A DNA stretch of 64,000 bases from Lachnospiraceae bacterium JLR.KK002. Lineage in GTDB: Bacteria > Bacillota > Clostridia > Lachnospirales > Lachnospiraceae. The notes below the pieces were generated by a model, which had not been told where the DNA came from, ran no database searches, and worked only from the letters and a program-made list of their open reading frames with translations. Position numbers and translations under genes: made by a program. Shown here in pieces: positions 8,546 to 17,797 of this stretch. The stretch lies in the NCBI GenBank assembly GCA_036941025.1, contig JAYMNP010000001.1:496001-560000 (forward strand), read 5' to 3'. Position 1 is the stretch's first letter, and each line of letters begins with the position of its first letter.

Positions 8546-9235
8546 CTAATCTTCGATTTCAGCAATACATACCACCTGACTGGAATCCAGTCCTTTGATT
8601 CTGAGGGGAGCATTGAAGAATCTTGTGATTTTTGCACCTTTTGGAATTTCGGATAAATGCATGTCTTCTACGCCGGTGACAAATTTTCCGGTATAATATC
8701 CAAGCATATGTCTGTGGCAGTCCGGCGGAAGTTCTCCTTCGGGACATTTGGAGGAGGCGGAGCCGATGGCAAGGAAATCCATGCCCACACCTTTCAGATT
8801 GGGAAATTCTTCTGTCAGGTAGTCGCCTGCATCCGGTGCGATATAAGCGCCTTCGTTCTGGTAAAGATTCTGGTTGGTATCCCGGTACTGCTCCATTCCC
8901 GTGCGAATCAGTGCAAAGGAAACCTCTGATAAAGTATCTGCAAAAGGCAGAAGGTCTGCTTTGTGGATACCTTCAGCAGGGCCTTTTGGGATTTCCAGCA
9001 GAGCTACTTTTGTATGGCAGAAATACTCTATGGGCAGTTCATTGATGTTCAGTCCGTCTTTTACAAAATGACGGGGCGCATCCATGTGGGTACCGCAGTG
9101 GTTGGGAAGTTCTGAGGTAAAACTGCAGAAAGGACAGTCCTCTGACACGTCTGTACACTGCTTTACCTGAACAACGGGTTCTCCCGGCCATGCATATCCT
9201 TCCGGGTCCAGGGGATGAGATAAAAACAGAAACAT
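8546..9235 (-). CDS. Cyclase-family metal-dependent hydrolase
   Basis: A 229-residue protein of the cyclase/arylformamidase (kynurenine formamidase-like) superfamily. The metal-binding signature is NHCGTHMDAPRHF at about residues 46-58, the H-x-GTH-x-D-x-P-x-H pattern. Later conserved pieces are ALIRTG and GMDFLAIGS. The superfamily hydrolyses amides or lactones using Mn or Zn. Its place between a sugar-acid kinase and a permease suggests a lactone or amide of a sugar acid, an inference from context only. AAGGAGG precedes the ATG by 7 bases. It is unlikely to be a true kynurenine formamidase because no tryptophan-degradation gene is nearby. Confidence 0.82.
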   Translation of the reverse strand: MFLFLSHPLDPEGYAWPGEPVVQVKQCTDVSEDCPFCSFTSELPNHCGTHMDAPRHFVKDGLNINELPIEYFCHTKVALLEIPKGPAEGIHKADLLPFADTLSEVSFALIRTGMEQYRDTNQNLYQNEGAYIAPDAGDYLTEEFPNLKGVGMDFLAIGSASSKCPEGELPPDCHRHMLGYYTGKFVTGVEDMHLSEIPKGAKITRFFNAPLRIKGLDSSQVVCIAEIED

Positions 9236-9276
9236 AATAATTCCTCCTTAATATGTAATATGGTTTTGCACATGTT

Positions 9277-10701
9277 TCATGGCTGCATTAAGATTTCAGC
9301 GGCTTCTTTCAGGGTGGAAATTTCTCCTACATTTCCGGGGAAGATGACATAGGGAGTCAGCGGGAATTTGCTTTCCGCCCCGGTCTGCCATACGGGAATG
9401 CCGGGCTTAATCTGTCCCAGTACGCTGGCTTTCTGTACAGCAAGGGCTTTGGTGCCCACGTCTGAGGAGGTAATGCCTCCTTTGGCGATGACGAAAGCGG
9501 GGACTACGGATAATCTGCCTACCAGGGACTGTACCGCGTCCGAGATTTTTACAGACAGCCGCAGGTCGTCTTCCTTATCTCCGGTATCTGCGGTAATCAG
9601 AGCCCTTGTGGTATAGACGCAGACCGTGGTTCCGGCTTTCAGATATTCTTCTTCCAGAGCAAGGCAGCGGGCTACCTCTCTGTCAAAAGCATCTTCCTCT
9701 CTGACCAGCGTGGCGTCCAGCTCCACAAATGCAATGTCAGGATTCTCCTTTAACATTTCAAGCTGCCGGGTGGTTTTTTCCGTATGGGAACCCACCACGA
9801 TAATTCCGCCGTTGCCGGTTTCCCGGACTACCATCTGGTCTCTGGTCAGCAGGGGCTGGTCAGAAACGCCGCCCATTACCTTAACAATGGCGGCAGCGGT
9901 GCGGAACAGAAAGACTTTGCCTCTGGCCATGGCCCGGAACAGCGCGATACAGAATACTTTGATGTCGGCATAGTCAATGGCGTTGACTATGATTTTGTTA
10001 AATCCGGTGACCTCCATAAGCTGCTGTTCTATGGCGTCAAGACGCATTTCCCGCAGGTCTTTCAGGGAGATGGCGGTGACAGATTCTTTCCGGAAAGCTC
10101 CTTTTGTCTTTTCCTCCACGTATTCCTTCAGGTTGGAAACCGTGTAGCCGAAGGTTTTGTCTCTGGCAAATTCTGTTTCGGCTGCGGGAATCAGCCGGTC
10201 GCCGTCTTTGACGTAATGGACGTTGTCAATGGTAAAGCGGCCGCCTTCCCGGAAGAAGGGGCAGAGAATTTCACCGTCCACAGGTTTTCCGGTGTTTTTT
10301 TCATAAGATTCTTTCAGGACTGCGGTTTCCAGGGGATAATGTCCCCGGAGGGTGGAGTCGCTTCGGCTGATAAAAATGTATTCGGTTCCGGTTTCCCTGG
10401 AAACTTCATCCACAACAGCTGCAATTTCCTTATGCACCTGTTCTGTCTGCGCCGCTGTAAATCCCCTGGAATTTGTCAGTATGTAGAACAGTTTGTTTTC
10501 TTCTGCAAATCCCTGGGTGATGCTGTCTTTTGTCCAGCTGGTATATACGGAAATGTCATGGACGGTCTGGACGCCCGTAGGGTCGTCATCCAGCACCACA
10601 ATTTTTTTGCTGTTTTTGGAAATTTCCTGCTCCAGGAGCGTATCGGCCAGGGATTCGTCCACCGGAGCGTAAGAATTCAGCACATCTGCATGTAATGACA
10701 T
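9277..10701 (-). CDS. Four-carbon acid sugar kinase family protein (OtnK/DUF1537 type)
   Basis: A 474-residue ATP-dependent kinase. The N-terminal substrate domain opens with VVLDDDPTGVQTVHD (about residues 35-49), the DDPTG signature. It contains TNSRG and SRSDSTLRGHYP, typical of the sugar-acid site. The C-terminal nucleotide domain shows GSHTEKTTRQLE and AKGGITSSDVG. Characterised relatives phosphorylate 3-oxo-tetronates or threonate/erythronate. AGGAGG precedes the ATG. It lies 13 bases after the dehydrogenase gene and is clearly co-transcribed. The usual partner aldolase and isomerase of tetronate pathways are not in the window, so the substrate is unknown. Confidence 0.88.
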   Translation of the reverse strand: MSLHADVLNSYAPVDESLADTLLEQEISKNSKKIVVLDDDPTGVQTVHDISVYTSWTKDSITQGFAEENKLFYILTNSRGFTAAQTEQVHKEIAAVVDEVSRETGTEYIFISRSDSTLRGHYPLETAVLKESYEKNTGKPVDGEILCPFFREGGRFTIDNVHYVKDGDRLIPAAETEFARDKTFGYTVSNLKEYVEEKTKGAFRKESVTAISLKDLREMRLDAIEQQLMEVTGFNKIIVNAIDYADIKVFCIALFRAMARGKVFLFRTAAAIVKVMGGVSDQPLLTRDQMVVRETGNGGIIVVGSHTEKTTRQLEMLKENPDIAFVELDATLVREEDAFDREVARCLALEEEYLKAGTTVCVYTTRALITADTGDKEDDLRLSVKISDAVQSLVGRLSVVPAFVIAKGGITSSDVGTKALAVQKASVLGQIKPGIPVWQTGAESKFPLTPYVIFPGNVGEISTLKEAAEILMQP

Positions 10702-10714
10702 GGGGACCTCCTTT

Positions 10715-11608
10715 CTATTCTTCTGTTTTTTTCACCTGCACGTCAGCCAGCCCTTCAAAATACTGTACGATTCCGCCGTGATCGTCGTTCATATGCCCGT
10801 GGATTTTCAGGGTCTGCAGGATTTCATACAACTGGGCGGAGTAGGGGATGGGTACATCCAGAGAGTGGGCGGTGTTCACTACATTTTTGATGTCTTTGTG
10901 GTTGATGGATATTTTGCCTCCGGGTACGAAATTCCGCTCCACAATCATGGGAATTTTGGCGTCCAGCACAGCGCTTCCGGCAAGGCCGCCCCGGATGGCA
11001 TGGTATACCTTCAAAGGATCTGCGCCGGCCTTTGTGGCAAGGACAAAAGCCTCGGAGACAATGGCAATGGTGTTGTTGACAATAATCTGGTTGGCCAGTT
11101 TTGTAACGGAACCGCTGCCGCTGCCGCCAATCAGTACTGCCGAGGAGCCCATAATGTCAAAATAGGGCGTCAGAGCATCGAAATCTTTCCGGTCGCCTCC
11201 CGCCATAAAGGCCAGTGTTCCGTTGATGGCGCCGGGTTCACCGCCGGATACGGGAGCATCCACAAAGCCCACGCCGATTTTTGCCAGCTCGCTGTAACAT
11301 TCCTGGGACTCCACAGGGGTGACGGAACTCATATCGCAGACGATAGTTCCGCTGGTCATGGCGGAGGCCAGCCCGCTTTTACCAAACAGGACGTCTTTGG
11401 ATATGTCTCCATTGGGAAGTATCAGGAAAATTATGCTGCACTGAGCGGCAATTTCCCCATAGGTACCGGAAGCTGCGCCGGCCGCTGTCACTTCTTCCAC
11501 CGCTTCTCTGTTCAGGTCGCATACCAGGAGCTCAACCTTTTCTTTTAACAGGTTCAGGGCCATGGGTTTTCCCATAATGCCGAGACCGATAAAACCAACT
11601 TTACTCAT
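10715..11608 (-). CDS. NAD(P)-dependent beta-hydroxyacid dehydrogenase (GarR/3-hydroxyisobutyrate dehydrogenase family)
   Basis: A 297-residue oxidoreductase. The Rossmann fold begins at residue 4 with VGFIGLGIMGKPMALNL. The substrate motif DAPVSGGEPGAINGTLAFM lies near residues 117-135. The catalytic lysine motif is GSGSVTKLANQIIVNN near residue 160. The family includes tartronate-semialdehyde reductase and L-threonate dehydrogenase; next to an OtnK-type kinase, an L-threonate-dehydrogenase-like role fits best but is not proven. It is the first gene of the operon, with AGGAGG in front of its ATG and a consensus promoter immediately upstream. Confidence 0.88.
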   Translation of the reverse strand: MSKVGFIGLGIMGKPMALNLLKEKVELLVCDLNREAVEEVTAAGAASGTYGEIAAQCSIIFLILPNGDISKDVLFGKSGLASAMTSGTIVCDMSSVTPVESQECYSELAKIGVGFVDAPVSGGEPGAINGTLAFMAGGDRKDFDALTPYFDIMGSSAVLIGGSGSGSVTKLANQIIVNNTIAIVSEAFVLATKAGADPLKVYHAIRGGLAGSAVLDAKIPMIVERNFVPGGKISINHKDIKNVVNTAHSLDVPIPYSAQLYEILQTLKIHGHMNDDHGGIVQYFEGLADVQVKKTEE

Positions 11609-11637
11609 AACTTCCTCCTTTTTTATTTTATAATCCC

Positions 11638-11666
11638 ATTATACGATATACCGGTATATCGGTCAA
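11638..11666 (-). promoter_or_regulatory. Promoter with operator palindrome filling the spacer
   Basis: Minus-strand TTGACC (11661-11666) and TATAAT (11638-11643) are 17 bases apart. The spacer contains the perfect 16-bp palindrome GATATACCGGTATATC (11645-11660). A repressor bound there would block polymerase. The GntR regulator at 6589-7299 is the likely binder. Confidence 0.75.
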
Positions 11667-11717
11667 GAACTATTTTTGCATTTTGTACAAAAAATGAGAG
11701 AATTTTATCAGATTTTG

Positions 11718-11745
11718 TTGAAAAACAGATAAAAAATGATACAAT
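11718..11745 (+). promoter_or_regulatory. Promoter for the GGDEF-EAL gene
   Basis: TTGAAA (11718-11723), a 16-base spacer and TACAAT (11740-11745) lie about 40 bases ahead of the start codon. Confidence 0.5.
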
Positions 11746-11786
11746 AAAGGTAAGAATTTGTATAAGAAAAGATGTGAGGCAGAGTT

Positions 11787-13469
11787 ATGGAGAAAAAGGC
11801 GTCATTTAATCTTGCAGGGAAAGAAGAATTTGAGCATATCATGGAAGTGTTCGGCAGGTGCACCGACGATTATCTGTTTTTGCTGGATCTGGACAACGGG
11901 GATTATATTATTTCTCAGCGTGCACTGGAAAAGTTTAATTTGCCTTCCACGCATTTTTCCAATGCGGGCAAGGTGCTGGAGCAGGTAATTTATCCGGAGG
12001 ATTTTCCGGCTTTATCGGAAGATCTGGACCGTCTGAAATATATGGGCGGGACGGAACATGATATGGAATACCGATGGATGGACCGGGAGGGGCGCCTGGT
12101 CTGGATCAGCTGCCGCGGTGTGGTAATTCAGGATACCAGGGAAATGAGCCGGATGCTGGTGGGAAGAATTACGGAAATCGGAAGCAAGCGCAAGGCAGAT
12201 GATGTGACGGGACTGTTTGCGGAACGTCAGTTTCAGCTGGATTATAAGAAAATCAGGAAGAAAGGAAGACGGGGAACGCTGCTTCGCATCGGCGTGGATA
12301 ATTTTAAGGAAGTGAATGAGCGCTATGGGATAGAGGTGGGAGACGGTGTTCTGAAAATGATTGCCCAGTGTATGGAGCAGGTCAGCGGGACAGAACGCTG
12401 CTATAAAGTAAACGGAGACGAATTTCTGGTACTGTTTATGGAAGATGACGTGCAGGAGGCCCGGAAGAAATATCACCAGGTCCGGATTCTGATTGAAGAA
12501 CAGCGCAGGGAGCAGGGATACCGGAACTTTTATACCATTTCTTCCGGCGTGGTGGGATTTTCCAGTGAAGAGCTGGATTTTGAGGATTTGAGCAATTATT
12601 CTGAATTTGCGCTGGGCATGGCCAAGAAAAACGGCAAGAACTGTTCTTATATTTTCCGGGAGGAAGATTATAAGGCTTATATGAAGAGTCTGGATATTCA
12701 GGAGAAGCTCCGTTATGCGGTGAATCACGGGTTCGAAGGATTTGAAGTGTTTTATCAGCCCATTATTTCCGTGAAGACAGAACAGATTGTGGGTGCGGAG
12801 GCATTGCTTCGGTTTTCCTGTGGAGAATACGGAATGCTTTCCCCGGGAATTTTCATTCCCATTCTGGAGGAGAGCGGCCTGATTATTCCGGTGGGAGAGT
12901 GGGTGTATCAGACTGCCATGCGTCAGGGGATGGAGTGGCAGGAAATGATACCGAATTTCCGCATCAATATCAATCTTTCTTTTATTCAGATCTGCAAGTC
13001 GGATGTGGTAAGCGGAATTATGGCGGCAATTCGGGAGCTGGGCATCAATCCGGGAACGGTACTGTTTGAATTTACCGAAAGCGGGATGATTTCCTATGAT
13101 GATTCGGTGCAGCGGCTGCTGGATGTGCTGAATGAGAATCAGGTCAAGATTGCGCTGGATGATTTTGGGACGGGTTATTCTTCCCTTGCTTATCTGAAGA
13201 ATCTCCGGGTGAATCTGCTGAAACTGGACCGGAGCTTTACCTCCAAGGCAGTTTCCAGTGATTTCGACTATAAGCTGATTGGCCATATTGTGGACATGGC
13301 TCACAGCATTGGCATGGGCGTCTGCTTTGAGGGAATAGAGACGGAGGAAGAACTGATGAAGCTGCGCAGGCTGAGTCCCGATTATATTCAGGGCTTCTAT
13401 TATGGAAAGCCGGTGGACCGGCAGAGGTTTTATGAACAGAATCTGCAGGGGGTTGGGAATATGGAGTGA
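11787..13469 (+). CDS. Cyclic-di-GMP signalling protein, PAS-GGDEF-EAL
   Basis: A 560-residue cytoplasmic protein without membrane segments. A PAS-like sensor covers about residues 20-130, with the PAC-like WMDREGRLVWISCRG. The GGDEF domain (about 138-290) has NGDEF at 209-213 in place of GGDEF, so cyclase activity may be weak or only GTP-binding. The EAL domain (about 310-550) is complete: EALLRF at 338, NINLSF, FEFTES, DDFGTGYSSL, KLDRSF and FEGIET. Most likely it acts as a cyclic-di-GMP phosphodiesterase tuned by the PAS ligand. GAGG lies 7 bases before the ATG. It is a single gene with its own promoter. Confidence 0.9.
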   Translation: MEKKASFNLAGKEEFEHIMEVFGRCTDDYLFLLDLDNGDYIISQRALEKFNLPSTHFSNAGKVLEQVIYPEDFPALSEDLDRLKYMGGTEHDMEYRWMDREGRLVWISCRGVVIQDTREMSRMLVGRITEIGSKRKADDVTGLFAERQFQLDYKKIRKKGRRGTLLRIGVDNFKEVNERYGIEVGDGVLKMIAQCMEQVSGTERCYKVNGDEFLVLFMEDDVQEARKKYHQVRILIEEQRREQGYRNFYTISSGVVGFSSEELDFEDLSNYSEFALGMAKKNGKNCSYIFREEDYKAYMKSLDIQEKLRYAVNHGFEGFEVFYQPIISVKTEQIVGAEALLRFSCGEYGMLSPGIFIPILEESGLIIPVGEWVYQTAMRQGMEWQEMIPNFRININLSFIQICKSDVVSGIMAAIRELGINPGTVLFEFTESGMISYDDSVQRLLDVLNENQVKIALDDFGTGYSSLAYLKNLRVNLLKLDRSFTSKAVSSDFDYKLIGHIVDMAHSIGMGVCFEGIETEEELMKLRRLSPDYIQGFYYGKPVDRQRFYEQNLQGVGNME

Positions 13470-13477
13470 AAGAGAAA

Positions 13478-13860
13478 TCAGCTGTCGCCTATGTGGATAT
13501 AAGTACAGCACTGACTCGTGGGTACCGGAAGCACGCTGCTGCTTTCCGTGTGATAGTCAACAGGGGTGGTTTCTGTTCCGTTCCACATCATAAGGGGATG
13601 GGAGGACCATGGGCCGTACAGGCTGTCTGCCACAGCGTACTGGCGCAGGCCGGAATCCACCATATAATATTGATTGTTGTAGTGCTCCATACAGATTACG
13701 GAAATAATCTGTCCGGAAATCATTTTCGGATGACATGGGCTTTAAGACAACGCCCTCGTCTGTCCAGTTGTATAAATCGGTGGAACTGTACAGGTGGACT
13801 CCGGTGGCAGTATAGATTCCTCCGTATGATATAACTCCATTATAATGTGAATTAAGGTTT
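13478..13860 (-). pseudogene. Remnant of a glycoside hydrolase family 43-like gene
   Basis: Two minus-strand frames carry consecutive pieces of a GH43-like beta-propeller. The piece at 13860-13735 includes GVHLYSSTDLYNWTDEGV, the typical strand-turn of these arabinosidase/xylosidase-like enzymes. After a frameshift near 13723, the next frame gives EHYNNQYYMVDS and AVADSLYGPWSSHP, also GH43-like. There is no start codon in context, and both ends are lost. It is a short degraded fragment, not a working gene. This also accounts for the stretch between the EAL gene and the sulfite reductase. Confidence 0.6.
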
Positions 13861-13966
13861 TTGCAACTTCTTTTTGGAAAATGGGAAAGTTTTCGGTAAC
13901 AGTTCAGAACAGGACTTTGCACCTGCTGCAAAGTCCGTAAAATGTGTGAATTCTGTCAGAACGGAA

Positions 13967-15505
13967 TCACAGATATTTTTTTACAATGTTCAGAAAATCA
14001 TCATGGTGCTCTTTCACAAACTGTTCGTAAGTCATGCTGCGGGCAGCAATCTCCGTTCCCAGTTCCACGAGAAATTCAGGAATTTCAGATTCCAGCATAA
14101 GGCCCAGTTCCGTGCCGAATGCTTCCCGGCCCCGGAGGGGGCAGCCCATTTCATATACGGCAAAGGCCGGGCGCGGTCCGTCCGGAGTCTGCCGGACGCC
14201 GCCCCGAAAGCCAAGAGAAGCAATCTGATGGCCGGAGCAGGAGGAGGGGCAGCCGGAAATATGAATTTTGGGAAGCACTCCGTCAGGAAAATGCTCCTGA
14301 CGGACACGTTTCAGGCAGGCAGCCAGCAGAGCCTGGGAATCTCTGGCGCCAATCTGGCAGATGGAAGCGCCGATACAGGATACGGAAGTTTCAAATAAGG
14401 TTTCCGCGCTGTCTGCAGTCAGGGGCAGCAGCTTTTCCGCTTCGGAGCCGGTCAGATTGAGAATATAAAGGCTCTGGTCCGGAGAAATCCGAAGCACCGC
14501 ATCCTCCATGGGAAGGATGGCGTTGTACAGGCTGCGGAAAAATTCCGGGTGAGGGCTGCCGCCGGGCGGATGGTAGTGCAGGGCGTACAGCCCTTCCTGT
14601 TTCTGAGGGATTATACGGGGATGGCGGGGAGTGGTTCCGTCCCCCGGTTTGGCTGTTACCGGAATATCAGGATGAATATCCAGATGTTCTTCGGAATATG
14701 CCAGAGACAGCTTTTCCTGAAATGCCTGAATATAACCTTCGCATCCCAGAGTATCCTGCATGAAGCGGGTACGGGATTTTCCGCGGTTTTCATAGTTCCC
14801 GTAAGTGACAAAGGTATCCACCATTGCTTTGATACAGTAAAGGATTCCGGAAGGCTCCACATCAGAGGCCACCAGAGCTCCCATGCGGGGCTCCCGGCCC
14901 AGACCTCCTGCGCTGTATACGTCAAAGGTGTTTCGTTCTGTGGCCACAAACCCCAGATCCCGGAATGTGGCATGAGTGATGTTTTCCTGAGAACTGGAAA
15001 AGCATACCTTTAACTTCCGGGGAAGTTTTACGGTATGGATAAATCCAAGCAGATAGTCAGCGGCAGCTTTTGCGTAGGGAAGAACGTCAAAATATTCTCC
15101 CTTCTGTACGCCGGAGAGAGGGGAACACATGACATTTCTGGGATAGTCGCCTCCGCCGCCTCTGGTGATAATGCCATGGTCGAAGGATTCTTCTATCAGG
15201 GCGCAGACCTGCGCCTCAGACAGGTTGTGAAGCTGCAGACTCTGGCAGGTGGAAAAATGTACCAGTGTAATTTTGTATTTTTCGATACTTTCCGCAATAA
15301 ACAGAAGCTGTTCTTTGCGGATTTCTCCGCCGGTCAGGCGAAGACGCAGCATACTGGAGGCGCCGCCTCTCTGGGCATAACTTCCGAAACCTCCGGAAAA
15401 GCGCTTATATTCTGCGATATTTATGTCTTTCCGGTAAAATTTTTCCGTCATTTCATGGAATTCCTGCAAATCTCCCCGAAATTCTGCTATATAATCTTTG
15501 GACAT
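13967..15505 (-). CDS. Siroheme nitrite/sulfite reductase (ferredoxin-type)
   Basis: A 512-residue reductase that would reduce sulfite or nitrite by six electrons at a siroheme-4Fe4S centre. The duplicated ferredoxin-like substrate domains are visible. The cluster cysteines sit at 377, 383, 419 and 423 (SCIGASICQ, then GCPSSCSGHQ), exactly the C-x5-C and C-x3-C pattern. RGGGGDYPRNV near residue 115 matches the family's siroheme region. AGGAGG precedes the ATG. Sulfite is favoured as substrate because of the LysR/YeiH/sulfite-reductase neighbourhood, but NirA-like nitrite reduction cannot be excluded. It is downstream of the LysR gene on the same strand. Confidence 0.85.
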   Translation of the reverse strand: MSKDYIAEFRGDLQEFHEMTEKFYRKDINIAEYKRFSGGFGSYAQRGGASSMLRLRLTGGEIRKEQLLFIAESIEKYKITLVHFSTCQSLQLHNLSEAQVCALIEESFDHGIITRGGGGDYPRNVMCSPLSGVQKGEYFDVLPYAKAAADYLLGFIHTVKLPRKLKVCFSSSQENITHATFRDLGFVATERNTFDVYSAGGLGREPRMGALVASDVEPSGILYCIKAMVDTFVTYGNYENRGKSRTRFMQDTLGCEGYIQAFQEKLSLAYSEEHLDIHPDIPVTAKPGDGTTPRHPRIIPQKQEGLYALHYHPPGGSPHPEFFRSLYNAILPMEDAVLRISPDQSLYILNLTGSEAEKLLPLTADSAETLFETSVSCIGASICQIGARDSQALLAACLKRVRQEHFPDGVLPKIHISGCPSSCSGHQIASLGFRGGVRQTPDGPRPAFAVYEMGCPLRGREAFGTELGLMLESEIPEFLVELGTEIAARSMTYEQFVKEHHDDFLNIVKKYL

Positions 15506-15635
15506 AATGACCTCCTGTGAAATTAGGATGACAGATAATACGAATACGGAAACAGTATTCCCATATTGGCAGAATTTAACCGGGAAAATAAAACAGAAAG
15601 ATTTTTTATGTCAGGAGATTAATCTGGCAGAGGGG

Positions 15636-16526
15636 TTATGTTTGTGTACGGGGCAGGGATTCCACAAGCTGGATGAAATCCTGCATCTGGGAGGTAACAG
15701 GCTTGCTCTGGTTATGGCAGAGATAAAAATACCGTTTCATGGATACATTTTCCAGAGGCAGGGAACGGATTTCACCCTTTTCCACATACTCTGTGATACA
15801 GCGCCGGGACAGGATGCCAAGGCCCAGGTTATGGCGTACTGCATCCACAATCCCGCAGCGGCTGCTGCATTCCCATCTCGTTACAAAAGGAATGTGATGG
15901 GTCAGCATGATATTTTCAAAAATGGCACGGGTTCCGCTTCCCTTTTCCCGCATAATAAAATCCTGATGTCTGAGATCTTCGATGGATATGGAGTCTCTGG
16001 AGGCAAAGGGATGCTTATTGCCGCAGATGACGCAGAGGGAATCCTCGATAACAGGTTCCGTCATAATTTCCTGCCGGACGATGATTCCTTCTACCAGTGC
16101 AATGTCCAGTTCATTGTTAATCATCCGGTGTTCAATGATTTTGGTATTGTCCACAAATACGGTTACGTCAATGTCGGAGTGCAGGCGGTTCAGCTCTTCC
16201 ACCAGTGCGCCCATCATGGTATTGCCGATGGTGAGGGTTGCGCCGATACGCAGGGGGCGCAGGGAATTGGCATGTTTCATGGACTGTTCCAGATGTTCGT
16301 GGCTTGCGACAATTTCTCTGGCGCTGTCTAACAGGAGCATACCTGCCGGGGTGATTTTCAGCTCTCTGGGGAACCGTTCAAACAGTCTGGTCTGATATTC
16401 GTTTTCCAGGTCTGAGATAATCTGGCTTACGGTGGGCTGGGAAATGTACAGACGTCTGGCGGCTTCGCTCATCTTCTTATATTCCACTACTGCAATAAAG
16501 GTTTTCAGTTGTTTTAAAGTAGCCAT
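15636..16526 (-). CDS. LysR-family transcriptional regulator of the sulfur locus
   Basis: A 296-residue LysR regulator. The helix-turn-helix is in residues 1-60 (KMSEAARRLYISQPTVSQIISDLE), followed by the effector-binding domain from about residue 90 (LRIGATLTIG). It is transcribed away from the disulfide-reductase gene, the classic LysR arrangement. In enterobacteria the LysR protein YeiE regulates the exporter gene yeiH and responds to sulfite. A YeiH homologue is encoded in the divergent operon here, so a sulfite- or sulfur-responsive activator is a reasonable inference. GGAGG lies just before the ATG. Confidence 0.85.
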   Translation of the reverse strand: MATLKQLKTFIAVVEYKKMSEAARRLYISQPTVSQIISDLENEYQTRLFERFPRELKITPAGMLLLDSAREIVASHEHLEQSMKHANSLRPLRIGATLTIGNTMMGALVEELNRLHSDIDVTVFVDNTKIIEHRMINNELDIALVEGIIVRQEIMTEPVIEDSLCVICGNKHPFASRDSISIEDLRHQDFIMREKGSGTRAIFENIMLTHHIPFVTRWECSSRCGIVDAVRHNLGLGILSRRCITEYVEKGEIRSLPLENVSMKRYFYLCHNQSKPVTSQMQDFIQLVESLPRTQT

Positions 16527-16556
16527 AATGACTCCTCCGTTTTCTTCCGTTTATCT

Positions 16557-16572
16557 ATAGGATAATGCCTAT
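16557..16572. promoter_or_regulatory. Candidate LysR operator
   Basis: ATAGG-N6-CCTAT forms a T-N11-A-type inverted repeat in the divergent promoter region between the LysR gene and the split disulfide-reductase gene. Confidence 0.45.
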
Positions 16573-17797
16573 GGTACTATTTGAATTTTACTATTTTACG
16601 CGGAATTTAACAAGTGCTATCATAATAATATAGAAAATTTTGTCGATTTTCAATAGATGAAGGAGGTATGAGATGAAAGTATTAGTTCTTGGAGGTGTTG
16701 CTGCCGGAACCAAAGTGGCTGCAAAACTGATGCGGGAAGACCGCGGGAATGAAGTGGTTGTCCTGAATAAAGGGGCTGACATTTCCTATGCAGGCTGCGG
16801 CCTTCCCTATTATGTGGGCCATGTGATTGAGGACCGGGAGCAGTTGATTGTGAACACACCGGAGAAGTATTCCAGACTGACAGGCGTTACCGTGTTGACA
16901 GAGACGGAAGCGGTAAAGGTTGACCCGGAAGGAAAAAAAGTTGTGGCCAGGAATCTGAAGACCGGAGAGGAACAGGTTCATGAGTACGACAAACTGATTA
17001 TTTCCGTTGGAGCAAGCCCTGTGAAACCTCCCATGGAAGGCTGTGATCTGGAAAATGTGTTCTTTGTAAGGACGCCGGAAGACGCCATTCAGATTCGTGA
17101 CGTGGTGGATGCGGGAAATGTAAAACGTGCCGTAGTAGTAGGCGCAGGTTACATTGGCCTGGAAATTGCAGAGAATTTAAAACTGCAGGGCGTTCGTCCT
17201 TTCGTGCTGGATATGGCGGAACATGCTCTTCCCGGATTTGACGCGGAGATGGCTGAATATGTGGAAGGCAAACTGCAGGAAAGCGGAATCCCGGTGGTAA
17301 CGGGAGTGGCGGTAACCGGAATCGAAGGAGACGGAAAAGTTGAAAAGGTAATTACCAGTAAGAAAGCATACAAGGCGGATCTGGTGGTACTCAGTGCCGG
17401 AATCCGGCCCAACACGGCATTTCTGGAGGGAATCGGACTGGAAATGTTTAAGGGAACCATTATGACAAATGAGAACGGGGAGACAAATCTTCCCGATATC
17501 TATGCGGCAGGAGACTGTGCAATGGTTCACAACGCTCTGACCGGAAAGGCTGCATGGTCCCCCATGGGCTCCACAGCCAACATCAGCGGACGTCTGATTG
17601 CTCAGAATATCATGGGCGCAAATCTTGGATACCGGGGTGTGCTGGGAACTGCCGTATGTAAGCTGCCGGGACTGAACGTGGGAAGAACCGGACTGACAGA
17701 AGCGCAGGCTGAGGCAGAAGGCTTCCATCCGGTCAGCGTAATTACTGTTGTGGATGACAAAGCACATTATTTCCCCGGAGCAGGCACTTTTGTAATT

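Noticed and set aside
9784..11548. Two long plus-strand frames opposite the sugar-acid kinase and dehydrogenase
   Set aside because: No motif and no ribosome site; antisense shadows of clear genes.
12012..13511. A 499-codon minus-strand open frame opposite the GGDEF-EAL gene
   Set aside because: Low-complexity His/Leu-rich translation with no domain, exactly antisense to a well-supported gene; a codon-bias shadow.
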